From NCBI GenBank assembly GCA_946902875.1, contig OX336355.1, positions 18,385,347 to 18,449,346 of the forward strand: a DNA stretch of 64,000 bases, read 5' to 3'. This DNA is from Nematopogon swammerdamellus (Eukaryota; Arthropoda; Insecta; Lepidoptera; Adelidae). The notes beneath the pieces are model-generated. The model saw only the letters and a list, made by a program, of their open reading frames with translations. It had not been told where the DNA came from and did no database searches. Positions 12,720 through 22,284 of this stretch are shown here, piece by piece (position 1 is the stretch's first letter; each line of letters begins with the position of its first letter). A program made the position numbers and the translations under genes.

Positions 12720-13016
12720 CAGAGCCGACTGTCATTCGTTTCCCTCTACGGAGACAAGCCATGCTGCATCGTCATAGCCCCAGTGCGACGTTGCTATCGC
12801 TTACTCGCTCTCGATTGCCTCCCTGTGACAGGAGTGAGAGAGAAACACGAATATTGCGACGGTCGCCCGATGAATGGTGAGCCATTTCACATTTCTCTCT
12901 CGCTCCTGTCATCGGTAGGCAATCGAGAGCCAGTAAGCGATAGCAACGTCGCACTGGGGCTATGACGATGCAGCATGGCTTGTCTCCGTAGAGGGAGACA
13001 ATGACAGTTGGCTCTG
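12720..13016. mobile_element. 297-bp foldback MITE, copy 1
   Basis: Inverted arms of about 130 bp (outer end CAGAGCCGACTGTCATTCGT) are separated by a short centre. The copy is flanked by direct repeats CTTCATG at 12713-12719 and 13017-13023. A second copy of identical length lies at 53725. The open frames on both strands inside it are products of the palindrome. Confidence 0.85.
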
Positions 13017-13999
13017 CTTCATGGCAACCAGAACGACGTTGAACTGTCAACGGACACTATGCAAAATTTATTTGTCAAAAACATTAATATCATTGGTGAA
13101 ATTCACTCAACGAAGCCACTTCGGAAAATTATTTTTATTTTTATTTGTCACATGCGATGAGTTTTAGACGTTCTTTGTGTAAAAATCTATTCTTATGAAA
13201 CTATTGAAAATAATAATATGAAATTAGCAGAAAAAATTCGCTAAATTATGCTCTCCGATGTCGCTATGAAAAAAGTTATTCACTGCCCGAACAGAAGCAA
13301 AGCCCGAAAAGCTAAGAAGTTAACTGCCTTGGAAAAAAGTTAGTGAAACTGAGCTGATAAATACAGATATCTATGGAAGATTTTCTTTCGAGTATGAAGA
13401 ACTGTTTCTGTGAAAAAATCATGCTAGTTAAATACACGAATCCTCACCATACTAGCTCCAAACACATCCTGAAATACACACACCCCTGTAAATGCATTTT
13501 TACCTATCTTTGGGATCTTTTCATATTCTCCTAAAAACAATTCTTAAATTACTATACACTGTGTTAGATAAAGATTGGTACTTTTTTATTTCAAAGATTC
13601 TGTACTTGAAACTTAACAATAGGTTATCTGCAGCGTTTTGTAAAAGTTATAATTAAAAAACATTCAGTATTTTTCTATGAAGTGAAAATATAAAAAAATC
13701 TAAAAATTAAACTCCGCAGAACAAAAGTTATTCAGCTTCAGGTGTAGAATCATCCATTTCGGACACTAATACACCACCGTGTTCATAAAAATATAAATAG
13801 CCTATCATAAAATCCTAAATCAATATCCTCAAATATTTTATTTTTGTACGAAGCATGTACCCGCTCTATATTTCTTTCTTCATTTGATAGATAAAAAAGC
13901 CAAAAATAAAAAGAGAAAAAAAACAGACTTGGCCATTTTTTTTCTACGAACAAGTAGGACTCGCGCATAACAAAAAAAAACCTTGAAAAAAACATGTTT

Positions 14000-14286
14000 C
14001 TTGTATGGGAACCCCCCTTAAATTTTTACTTTATCTATCTTTTTATTATTAGCTGTTATGTCCGCCATAATAACATGTATTCTGTGAAAATTTTAACCGG
14101 CTAGCTATTACGGTTCCAAAGATACGGACGGACGGACGGACGTACGGACAGACAGCGTAGGCCATCTACCGAAAAGAGTATGAAGCATTTTAACTAATAC
14201 ATAGATGGCGTGAGCGGCGCTGACCGTGACATGGCGATACGGAACCCTCGGTGCGGAGTTCGACTCGCACTTGGCCGGTTTAATTT
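14000..14286 (+). mobile_element. Lepidopteran SINE-like repeat D
   Basis: Ends in GAGTTCGACTCGCACTTGGC CGG plus a T-run. Inside are a TTCTTGTATGGGAACCCCCC block and a GGAC microsatellite. Related copies occur at 21318-21600, 22285-22695, 23960-24170, 43100-43562 and 50118-50429. Confidence 0.6.
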
Positions 14287-14589
14287 TTTTCTCTTTATTT
14301 TCGGCATTGCATCTATCTAATGAAGATGCATCCTCAAAATGTATTTACAAACCAAAAGGCACTATTCAATATTCCTAATACCTCTTCCTCGGACGCAAAA
14401 ATTAGAAAATACACAACAAAATAAGACAATAAATAAATATTTACATACAAAACATATACCGATACAGAAAAACTATAGTGATTATAGGAGCCCACAGACA
14501 ATGAGGAGTGAGATGAGTGCTATGAGTACGTGAATCCACTGCGAGTGTGTGAGTGTGATGATCACCGATACACTCTGCAGTAAAATTAC

Positions 14590-14657
14590 CTTCAGCGGCA
14601 CAGGCGGGACCTCCAGGTGGTAGCCCAGCTCGCAGAGAGACCGCAGCAAGCCGATGC
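14590..14657 (-). CDS. TTLL4: TTLL4 coding exon 15 (residues 998-1020)
   Basis: A 68-bp exon with acceptor TGTGCAG and donor AAG|GTAATT. In phase it reads GIGLLRSLCELGYHLEVPPV PLK, directly continuing HDRAPG of the preceding exon. It ends in phase 0 and the frame would soon meet stops in the intron, so at least one further exon must follow. The short, amphipathic sequence fits the helical C-terminal extension. Confidence comes from phase agreement and a recognisable GLLRSLC..G motif. Confidence 0.8.
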
Positions 14658-14729
14658 CTGCACAAAATAATTATTTAAAATTTATTTTTATTTATTATTT
14701 AAATAATAATTAATTATTTAAAAACATTA

Positions 14730-14985
14730 CAAAGGACGAGATGCCGTGTTAAAGGGCGACAGGCTTGCCACCACTCACCTTGGCGCGGTCCTTCCACCGA
14801 GTCATGCAGCAGGTGGGTGGGTGGTACTTGCTGCTTGATAGTTATCTTGTATACTTTGCTAAACGTGGTGGTTGATGTTGTGTTGCAATTTAACAGAGTT
14901 CTTGCAGCACAACACCGATTACGCTGCTTACCCTGATTGTCGGTATACAGCGTGTGTGGTATGTATGTATGTATGTATTACAATT
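14730..14985 (-). repeat. Interspersed repeat C, fragment
   Basis: Contains CACACGCTGTATACC... and GTAATCGGTGTTGTGCTGCA (minus sense) and a (CATA)n run. Other copies lie at 19740-19960 and 52125-52440. In the 52-kb copy it runs on into the block used as an alternative head of SINE-B. Confidence 0.6.
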
Positions 14986-14987
14986 TT

Positions 14988-15322
14988 GTCAGCCTCGGTA
15001 GCTCAGTGGTGCGGTCGGTACTTAGATGAGTGACCGCTCGACCGTTGGAGGCTGACTGTGGTTCGGATTCCGGGTAAAACTGTAGGTCCCCTTCTTACCT
15101 TACTAAGTGGTAGGGTTCATCACGCCCGGGTTGGCACCACCGCACTGAATGAAACGTCGGTCGAAACGGCTATGTAAATAGTGTTTTGCATCTAGTTCAG
15201 TGTAGCCGATATGAAATGAAGGGAAGCACTGACATGGCGCCTAGTTCACCAAGGTGTTATGTGCTGACATCACGGATGTTGTAGGTGATGTAGCCAACCG
15301 TGTCAGTTTCCATAAAAAAAAA
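14988..15322 (+). mobile_element. SINE-B with tRNA/5S composite head (short 5S part)
   Basis: The head begins GTCAGCCTCGGTAGCTCAGT (tRNA-type A box). It then carries CGGTACTTAGATGAGTGACC, which matches the 5S rRNA box C region, and then a B box GGTTCGGATTCC. The body continues to TGATGTAGCCAACCGTGTCA and ends in a CATAAAAAA tail. Confidence 0.8.
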
Positions 15323-15404
15323 CAAGCATTATTTAACAACAACAGTAATATTAGGATAAAATTTTACTCTTATTCAATTATAAGAATATATTGAAGCCAC
15401 AACA

Positions 15405-15698
15405 TTAGCTTGCGTACTCTTCGATCTCAAGGTCCGAGGTTCGATTCCGGCCCGACCGATGTGCACCAGTGAGTTTTTTCTGATGGAAAAATGCACGTGC
15501 CTACCTACACCTGCTGCTTCGCCGTTCGGAACCGGTAACGTAAAATGGCTATGTAAATAGTTTGTGCTTTCCGTCCAGTTCAGTGTAGCCGGCACAACCT
15601 AAGGGAGGCAACTGACCAGGCACCAAGTTCACCCGGTGTTATGGGCTGAAATCACGGATGTTGTAGGTGATGTAGCCAACCGTGTCAGTTTACATAAA
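15405..15698 (+). mobile_element. Chimeric SINE: SINE-A 5' part joined to SINE-B tail
   Basis: The 5' part (B-box GGTTCGATTCCGG, then GTGAGTTTTTTCTGA and CGTGC...CCTGCTGCTTC) is SINE-A. After the GGAACCGGTA point it switches to the SINE-B body (GGCTATGTAAATAGTTTGTG) and SINE-B tail. It is a single continuous unit with an A tail. Confidence 0.7.
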
Positions 15699-15708
15699 AA
15701 AAATCAAT

Positions 15709-16075
15709 GGCCCCTTCTCTTGCCCTTTACTGGGTGGAAGGCGCTAATTGTAACCGACTGGGTCGCCTACCACCGTACTGGGTGTACGATGATGGCCGCA
15801 TAGCAGCCTCGGCTGTGTTCTCCTTTAGTTTTTTTTTTTTTTTATGGAAACTGACACGGTTGGCTACATAACCTACAACATCCGTGATGTCATCCCATAA
15901 CACCGGGTGAAATAGGGGCCATATCAATGCTTCCCTTCGGTCGTGCCGGCTACAGTGAACTGGACGGAAAAACACCAGTATAGTCAGCAATCCAAAAGGG
16001 AAGTCTCCGGTATGGCACCTACCTTCCCGGAGGTGATATTGGCTGGTCCGAACATGTGCTTCCGCCCGTTTACAT
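15709..16075 (+). mobile_element. SINE-A fragment interrupted by SINE-B
   Basis: SINE-A body sequence at 15709-15830 (TGATGGCCGCATAGCAGCCT) resumes at about 15975-16075 (GAGGTGATATTGGCTGGTCC). Between the two halves is a reversed SINE-B tail (15834-15970) whose T-run abuts the break. Confidence 0.75.
15834..15970 (-). mobile_element. SINE-B tail nested in SINE-A
   Basis: Reverse-oriented copy beginning with a T-run and ATGGAAACTGACACGGTTGG. It splits a SINE-A, so this SINE-B insertion is younger than that SINE-A. Confidence 0.75.
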
Positions 16076-16106
16076 AAAGAACACCCCGCCCCCCGCACAC
16101 ACTCAC

Positions 16107-16329
16107 CGGGCGCCCGATCGTGCTTGTACTTGCACTCCCAAGCGTCAAGCAGCCTGTTGTAGTATCTCGGCGTCGGCAGGAAGTCGAGGTACTTGTGAGT
16201 GTGGTTGGTGGGGAAGATGCGCTCCATGCCGGCGCCGCCGCTGCCCCCCGCCACCGCCAGCTCGTCCTCCGACTGTAGCAGGTGGCGAACGTCGTCCGGC
16301 GTCAGCGTCGATAGGATGTCCGAGAGGTA
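16107..16329 (-). CDS. TTLL4: TTLL4 coding exon 14 (residues 924-998)
   Basis: A 223-bp exon starting YLSDILSTLTPDDVRHLLQS and including RIFPTNHTHKYLDFLPTPRY and YNRLLDAWECKYKHDRAPG. The phrase with TPDDVRHL and the FPT...LxF..PxYYNxLLxAWE pattern is characteristic of the TTLL4 C-terminal extension. Acceptor GACACAG, donor CCCG|GTGAGT. A GGSGGAG glycine stretch interrupts the middle and may be species-specific. A nested SINE pair lies just downstream, and a (GTCATC)n-like microsatellite lies about 50 bp upstream. Confidence 0.9.
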
Positions 16330-16387
16330 CTGTGTCGCAAAAAACATGTTTTGAAGTTATACTTCTTTAAGCAGGTTATGAAAATGT

Positions 16388-16492
16388 TGAGCAAACTGAG
16401 AAAAAACGTCACCGTCATCGTCATTGTCATTATCATCGTCACCGTCATCGTCGTCATCAACATCGTCATTATCATCGTCATCGTCACTGCAC
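16388..16492 (+). repeat. Imperfect GTCATC microsatellite
   Basis: An interrupted (GTCATC)n tract in the intron about 60 bp upstream (gene sense) of TTLL4 exon 14. The open frames of V/I or T/M runs across it are artefacts. Confidence 0.85.
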
Positions 16493-16680
16493 ACAAATTA
16501 TTTGCATGTAGGTTTTTTTTTAATCGCGCCAAAGAAGTATCACTTCTAACGCGCATACTTAAGCGCCTACCACATCCGAAAGGTCTGCTTGAATATAATG
16601 CATATCTGCATTAAGCCGACCTTTTGAGCCTTATTTTATAGTAAAATGGTGTACAATAAAACATAAATACAAATACATAC

Positions 16681-16915
16681 GTAGAGTCTTTTCATTTTAC
16701 GAAGGCACGCGGGGTACGTACGAGGTGGGAAATGGTGCGAGAGGCGATAGCGCGGAGCTCAGTAGAGAACGAACTCGGTGCCCGGTCGGTACACACGTTC
16801 TACACGTCTCCCCGTCGCTCCGTCGAACCGAGTCGTTCCCTACTGAGCTCCGCGCGGTCTCACACCACTTCCTACCTCATACCCCTCGTGCCTTTGTAAA
16901 ATGAAAACAATCTAC
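16681..16915. mobile_element. Foldback MITE of 235 bp
   Basis: Long imperfect inverted arms from GTAGA at the left end to TCTAC at the right. Matching blocks include CATTTTAC...GGCACGCGGGGTA and the GAGCTCAGTAG centre. It is CpG-rich relative to its surroundings and lies within a TTLL4 intron. Confidence 0.75.
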
Positions 16916-17362
16916 ATTTTTTTTTTTTTTTTTATGGGGAGCACGACAAATGGCGCGCGCCAGACTAAAATACATTTTTATTTTAGACTCCACTTATACT
17001 GGGTTATTTTGTAAAGATCCCAGAGACTAATAGGTTTTTTTTATCGATTACGAAATTCCGAAAAAAAATACATAAATTCTAGACTATCTAACGCCTACAC
17101 TGCAGACTAAACAAACATCTAGTAAAACCACACCAAGTAAAAGAACTTTCCATTTACCGACTGATCGTGTCCCTGACTAGACTAAGCTGACCTGGCTGGA
17201 AGATATAATCTATTTGTCATAGCCATTTCAACCTACCTCTATTCAGTGCGATGGTGCGCATGGGCATGGTATCCGGATGGGTTCAACCCGACCTCTTAGT
17301 AAATTAAGCAGAAATACAGTTAAACTTTTTTTTTAAAGATTTATAATTTTTAAGTCATCCCA

Positions 17363-17697
17363 CTTTTTTTATGGAAACTGACTCGGTTGGCTACATCACC
17401 TACAACGTCCGTGATGTCAGCCCTTGAACCCGTGCCGTACAGCCCGTGAACTTGGTGCCACGTCAGTGCTTCCCTTCGGTCGTGCCGGCTACACTGAACT
17501 GGACGGAAAACACAAACTATTTCCATAGCCGTTTCGACCGACATTTCATTCAGTGCGGTGGTGTCAACCCGGGCGGGTTAAACCCTACCACCTAGTAATA
17601 TAAGAAGGGAGTCATATCCCTTAGTCGCCTTTTACGACATACACGGGGAGAGATACAGTGGGGCTATTCTTTTAAAGTACCGGCCCCACACGGTACC
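17363..17697 (-). mobile_element. SINE-B with alternative (C-type) head
   Basis: Full reverse copy: tail T-run at 17363, body, then a head containing TATCCCTTAGTCGCCTTTTA and CCGGCCCCACACGGTAC. The head differs from the tRNA/5S head of the copy at 14988 although the body is the same. Confidence 0.75.
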
Positions 17698-17775
17698 AAA
17701 TCATTGATCATTGATCATTGAGGATCATTGCTTTCCTTTTGCTTCCGTAAGCCGGTATGGCACCCAAAAACCCAC

Positions 17776-17874
17776 CTCGTCCCTGTCTTCCATCTTGGTG
17801 TAGATGATGTGTTTATCCCGTTCCTCCTTGGACAGGTACACGGTATACAGTCGAGGGTCGTACGCTACGCCAAT
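17776..17874 (-). CDS. TTLL4: TTLL4 coding exon 13 (residues 891-923)
   Basis: A 99-bp phase-0 exon of 33 codons: IGVAYDPRLYTVYLSKEERD followed by KHIIYTKMEDRDE. It belongs to the region after the TTL domain. Family knowledge: TTLL4 proteins continue with a charged helical extension involved in microtubule recognition. The KEERDKH segment fits that composition. Acceptor GTTTCAG, donor GAG|GTGGGT. It sits immediately upstream (in gene sense) of a minus-strand SINE that ends at 17697. Confidence 0.9.
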
Positions 17875-18398
17875 CTGAAACCGTATTATTATTATCACCA
17901 TCCTAAAAGGCTCGTAAGATGGCCTTGCTCCATTGGGCCAATGATGTTTTAAATGTATAGATTCAGCGTTCTATACAATATTGGAGGATAATTTGGTATT
18001 CAATAGAAAACATTGCCATCTAGCGGTAAACTAATGCAACGCTTTGTGAAGTAGTATGCTGGGCAAGGACCGCGCTGTTGAAGTGAAGGATAACTAGAGC
18101 ATTACCAACGAACGTTCGGCGAACGGTCGTCGGCCCGTTTGGGGATTTGTAAATATTTTGGAAATTACATGATATACATGCACTTATTTATAATATGTGA
18201 CGCTTGTTTCCTTGTTTCTCTTCCCGGTACGATTCTTACAGTGTCGGAAGGGACAAGTAGGCATTATATTTGTAGAAAACTACGATCGACGCGCCTTCGC
18301 TCGTCGAGCGTGCGAGCGTGCAACTGACAGACCGTCAACTCTAGATCCACCATTTGGCTTATGTGAGTAGGAACCGATCGAGCTTATTCGATATGAAG

Positions 18399-18810
18399 TC
18401 TATTAGGAAGGTGTGGAACTAAGCTTGCGATGGCTTCACCGAACATATCCGGGCCCATCGGCAGTAGAGGAGGGTGTTAATCGAGGTCGGGACTAGCGAG
18501 TGGCCACTCTAAATAGCCCGCGCATGCTTCACGTTTCGGCTCGTATCGAGCCCTCGTCAGCTAGTCTGTAGGATGCTTCTAGTGACGTTTTCGAAGCTCT
18601 CTTCATGTATGAGCTTAGCGTCGATCTTGGCAGCCCTAGATTCTTGAAGAGACTGTAGAGCGACTTCGCTGGTAGTCCTCTTGCTCCGACTTCCACAGCG
18701 AAGAGATCAGTCTTGAATCCGTTTCTCACAATCCGGTCTACTAAGTTGCAGTACTTGTCAAGTTTGATGTTGTGGTCCTTCGGTATGTTACTTTCCCATG
18801 GTATTCGCAG
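18399..18810 (-). mobile_element. LINE 3' fragment (VGARGLPAKS family)
   Basis: The minus strand encodes NIPKDHNIKLDKYCNLVDRI, then EVGARGLPAKSLYSLFKNLG and LPRSTLSSYM. A conserved 3' UTR follows (GAGGGTGTTAATCGAGGTCG on the plus strand). The EVGARG motif resembles the region after the reverse transcriptase in several non-LTR families. Other copies, all 5'-truncated, are at 25872, 32444, 51351, 54058 and 62540. Confidence 0.75.
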
Positions 18811-18948
18811 CCCCCGTAAATATCCAAATGCCCGTGGACGCCGTCGGACTACACCTGTGCGTTAGTCTGGCGCTCGCCTTGTCGTGCTTCCCATAAAAAA
18901 AATTTTAAAAAGAGAGAAGGAAGCTACAGATGTTCGGGGCTCACTCAC

Positions 18949-19101
18949 TGGTTTGGTGCCGTTCTTGTCCCTGGTGAAGCTGTCCATGTTGACCTTGCCG
19001 GGCACGTGGAACTGCGCGATGTTGAGCACGGCCGACACGAGGGGGCCCTTCACGTGCAGGTCCAGCGGCGAAGAGCTGTGCAGGCTCGGCGAGATGTTCA
19101 C
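18949..19101 (-). CDS. TTLL4: TTLL4 coding exon 12 (residues 840-890)
   Basis: A 153-bp phase-0 exon (51 codons) starting VNISPSLHSSSPLDLHVKGP and ending in the FHVPGKVNMDSFTRDK region. It completes the LLEVNISPSLHSSSPLD motif that closes the TTL domain, including the metal-binding Asn (about residue 841). Acceptor GATGCAG, donor CCA|GTGAGT. A 5'-truncated LINE fragment lies about 110 bp downstream in the intron and a SINE tail lies upstream, showing how tightly repeats hug these small exons. Confidence 0.95.
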
Positions 19102-19254
19102 CTGCATCGGCAGCCATTACAAGCTGGTAAGGGCTCGTACCCATATAGTTCTTGGTGGGAGGACTGGCGGAGTCAGTCCGGCGATCAGGTCCACTATGTT
19201 GGGACTATATCGCCTACCCATACTACGTGTCCGATTTTACCCACTTTTTGCTTT

Positions 19255-19350
19255 TGACGTGGCACCAAGTTCATCCGGTGTTATGGGCTGACATCACGGA
19301 TGTTGTAGGTGATGTAGGCAACCGTGTCAGTATCCATAAAAAAAAAAAAA
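19255..19350 (+). mobile_element. SINE-B tail fragment
   Basis: Tail-only copy starting ACGTGGCACCAAGTTCATCC and ending in an A-run. Confidence 0.7.
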
Positions 19351-19417
19351 ATCGTACATCTAATGTTTTTTCTGTGAGTGAAGCCAGTGGCAGCCAAGTA
19401 CCGTACCGTAATAATGT

Positions 19418-19738
19418 ACCGTGTGGGGCCGGTACTTTAAAAGAATAGCCCCACTGCATCTCTCCCCGTGTATGTCGTAAAAGGCGACTAAGGGATATGA
19501 CTCCCTTCTTATATTACTAGGTGGTAGGGGTCAACCCGCCCGGGTTGGTACCACCGCACTGAATGAAAGGTTGGTCGAAACGGCTATGTAAATAGTTTGT
19601 GTTTTCCGTCCAGTTCAGTGTAGCCAGCACGACCGAAGGGAAGCACTGGCACCAAGTTCATCCGGTGTTATGGGCTGACATCACGGATGTTGTAGGTGAT
19701 GTAGCCAACCGTGTCAGATTCCATAAAAATAAAAAAAA
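19418..19738 (+). mobile_element. SINE-B with C-type head
   Basis: Complete copy: TGTGGGGCCGGTACTTTAAA, then GTCGTAAAAGGCGACTAAGG, the shared body and an A-rich tail. Confidence 0.8.
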
Positions 19739-19739
19739 G

Positions 19740-19960
19740 TAGATACCACCAATATAGTAATTCCACCGAGTCATGCAGCAGGTGGGTCTTCGTGCCCTTA
19801 CTTGCTGCTTGATCGATTGAATCTTGTTCGAATACTTTGCGAAACGTGGTGGTTGGTGTTGTGCTGTAATTGACCAGAGTTCTTGCAGCACAACACCGAT
19901 TACTCTGCTTACCCCGATTGTCGGGATTTAGCGTGTGTGATATGTATGTATGTATGTAGA
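19740..19960 (-). repeat. Interspersed repeat C, second copy
   Basis: Follows the SINE directly and shares GAGTCATGCAGCAGGTGGGT and TTCTTGCAGCACAACACCGA with the copy at 14.73-14.99 kb. It ends in a (GTAT)n run. Confidence 0.6.
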
Positions 19961-20017
19961 TACCCAACTTTCTACTCGATAGTTCAGTTCAAACTGGTGA
20001 CAAAAAAATGTACCCAC

Positions 20018-20237
20018 CTCCAAGAGCCAAGGTTTGAGTTCCTCGTCCAACAGAACGTCGATTCCGAAGAGCTCGTAGCAATTGTAGCGTGAGGTGATAT
20101 TCGCTTCGGTCAGAGTTCGGATGCTGCCCTCTCCGCTGACGATGGTCTTGATGACTAGCTCCTTCAAGCTCTCCCAGAGGGCGTCCGCGTTGACGCCTCG
20201 CTCCCGTTCCAGGTATTGTAGAAGGGTTTGTAGCGTC
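20018..20237 (-). CDS. TTLL4: TTLL4 coding exon 11, TTL catalytic centre (residues 766-839)
   Basis: A 220-bp exon encoding LWESLKELVIKTIVSGEGSI, then CYELFGIDVLLDEELKPWLL and E. The FGIDVLLD aspartate (about residue 826) and the Glu that starts the LLEVN motif (about residue 839) correspond to the metal-binding acidic residues conserved in catalytically active TTLL enzymes. Both are intact, so the enzyme is predicted to be active. Acceptor TTTCCAG, donor GAG|GTGGGT. The codon for the first Trp is completed by this exon's first base. Confidence 0.95.
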
Positions 20238-20371
20238 CTGGAAACACAATTCGGAGATTAGATTATTCTGGAGAGGGCAGTCGACCACGGGACTTAGGAA
20301 GTAAAGTCTTAGGAAGAAGTCTTAAGGACTTAGGAAGTTAGGGAGGCTTTAGGAAGGATTTTAGGCAAATT

Positions 20372-20680
20372 TTAGAAAAATTTACGTGCATACCTACACT
20401 TGCTGCTTCACCATTCGGAACCGGTGTAAAACTATAGGACCCTTCCCTTCCCCTTACTAGGTGGTAGGCTCACATTGTAGCCGACTGGGTTGGTACCACG
20501 GTACTGGATGTAAGATGGCCGCATAGCAGCCTCGGTTGTGTTTTCTCCTCTAGTCCAGTATAGCCAGCAATCCAGAGAAGTCTCCGGTATGGCACCTACC
20601 TTCTCGGAGGTGATATTGGCTGGTCGGAGCATGTGCTTTGGCCCCTCCGACTTAGCCACCCATATATCCGATACATAAAA
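20372..20680 (+). mobile_element. SINE-A, 5'-truncated
   Basis: Lacks the tRNA-like head. Begins near AAATTTACGTGCATACCTAC and runs through GATGGCCGCATAGCAGCCTC to a CATAAAAA tail. Confidence 0.75.
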
Positions 20681-20732
20681 ACATTTTAAAAAAATGAGAC
20701 GTCCAGGGTGTGATGGATACGGGGTCACTCAC

Positions 20733-20972
20733 TACTTGTGCCCCTGAGACGTCCAGGGTGTGAAGGGTATGGTCACTCACCACTTGTGTCCCTGAGACGT
20801 CCAGGGTGTGAAGGGTACGGTCACTCACCACTTGTGTCCCTGAGACGTCCAGGGTGTGAAGGGTACGGTCACTCACCACTTGTGTCCCTGAGACGTCCAG
20901 GGTGTGATGGATACGGTCACTCACCACTTGTCTCCCTGAGACGTCCAGGGTGTGAAGGGTACAGTCACTCAC
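20733..20972. repeat. 48-bp tandem array derived from the TTLL4 exon 10 donor
   Basis: Five 48-bp units lie directly downstream (gene sense) of exon 10. Each contains the exon end and donor in plus-strand form (CACTCACCACTTGTG), followed by CCTGAGACGTCCAGGGTGTG. Boundary-equivalent positions are 20925, 20877, 20829, 20781 and 20733, and the real one is at 20973. The outermost unit is slightly diverged (CACTCACTACTTGTG). The unit length is divisible by three, giving artefactual open frames on both strands. Confidence 0.9.
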
Positions 20973-21099
20973 CACTTGTGCCCCTGACAGGCGCTGGCGT
21001 CCTCGTTCTGCGCGTAGTTCTTCGAGAGCCGGTTGATGGAGTAATTCGTGAGGTGCATGTACCGATCGTGCAGAGAGGACACCTCCTCCGTATATTTCA
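20973..21099 (-). CDS. TTLL4: TTLL4 coding exon 10, TTL domain (residues 724-766)
   Basis: A 127-bp exon encoding KYTEEVSSLHDRYMHLTNYS followed by INRLSKNYAQNEDASACQGH and a split Trp codon. MHLTNYSIN is a hallmark of TTLL glutamylases. Acceptor GTTGCAG, donor GTG|GTGAGT. The last bases of the exon plus the donor are the seed of a 48-bp tandem array that runs downstream through 20733. Five near-identical copies of the donor therefore follow the real one within 240 bp. Confidence 0.95.
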
Positions 21100-21317
21100 C
21101 TGCAACCGACAATTTTGTCAAATGATTTAAGAAAGATAAATTTATCACTTCAGCATTACGTTCTAACAAAACACACTTAGGGCCAATTGCGCCAAGACGA
21201 ATTTAACGATATAAATCAGTTTAACTCGTTAAGCTAGTACCCGTTGACTGTGGGAACTGCGTTTTGTTGGCGCAATTGGGCCTTAGAACATTAGAATAAA
21301 GATAAGAGAAGAGAAAA

Positions 21318-21600
21318 ACCAGCCAAGTGCGAGTCGGTCTCGCGCACCGAGGTTTCCGCACCACAAAAATAACATTGAAAAAGAACATGTTTCTTGTATG
21401 GGAACCCCCCTTAATTTTTTACTTTTTATATTTTTTGTTATTTGTTGTTATATCCGCCATAATAAGACATATTATGTGAAAATTTCAACGGGCTACCTAT
21501 TACGGTTCAAGAGATACAGACCTCGGACAGACGGACGGACGGACAGACATACGGTGCAGGCTTATTAATAGGCTTCCGTACGGGATACGGAAACCTAAAA
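21318..21600 (-). mobile_element. Repeat D, reverse copy
   Basis: Begins GCCAAGTGCGAGTCGGTCTC and contains TTTCTTGTATGGGAACCCCC and a GGAC run. Confidence 0.6.
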
Positions 21601-21954
21601 AGGACTGGACACAGCCTATACTGAGTTTAGTGAAGATTTCACTATACTCAGCGCCATATTTGAGTCCAGTCCTTCATACACAATTAATATTTTAACAGTC
21701 ACATTTTCATCTAGTTATATTTCAATGAATGTTTCTTATTAACACGAGTGAGAAGGGTGGGCTGTGCGGATAAAAACCTTTGTCTTTCCTGGAGAGCACA
21801 CTTTATTGACACACACACACACACATATTGATATTTTTGAGTCCTTCGTATCTAGCAAGTAAGATCTAATTACAGGTCCCTTGACATTTGGGATCACGGG
21901 GTCATCCGCCGAGCTTTGCATTCTAGTATGATGGATTTTTATATATTTTTTAAA

Positions 21955-22130
21955 TCTTTATTAGTTTAAGACTTTAGCCATTTTTATGCCAACCCCACAG
22001 TAACTATATTAATATTTTAATCTACTCCAGCACGAATCAATGCCTGTGACTTTACAAAAAAACTTAGTATGGATTCAAACTTGTCCCTCTGAGCTCGTCC
22101 CAAGGCGGAGATGTATAGGTTCCATAACTC
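21955..22130 (-). mobile_element. LINE 3' fragment (RNase H-type family)
   Basis: Shares CAATGCCTGTGACTTTACAA with the 3' end of the LINE at 24.67-25.03 kb, so it is a short 5'-truncated copy of the same family. Confidence 0.6.
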
Positions 22131-22284
22131 ACACACACACCCTGGTAGGTAAAAATATTTGTTGTAAAATATATTGTTGTAAAAATGTGTTAATTTCTTC
22201 CTTTGTTTTGTTTTTTTTTAGTATGTATCTGTCTGTATGTATTTTTGTTTTAATCAGTGAAATCTATAATTTGCTTTGTTTTTT

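Noticed and set aside
12717..13050. Open frames on both strands
   Set aside because: Inside a near-perfect palindrome; the same frames recur in the second MITE copy.
14581..14665. Reading of the 14.6-kb exon in the longer minus frame
   Set aside because: That frame does not join in phase to the preceding exon; the spliced frame GLLRSLCELGYHLE does.
16351..16614. Valine/isoleucine-rich open frame resembling a membrane segment
   Set aside because: It is the translation of a GTCATC microsatellite in an intron.
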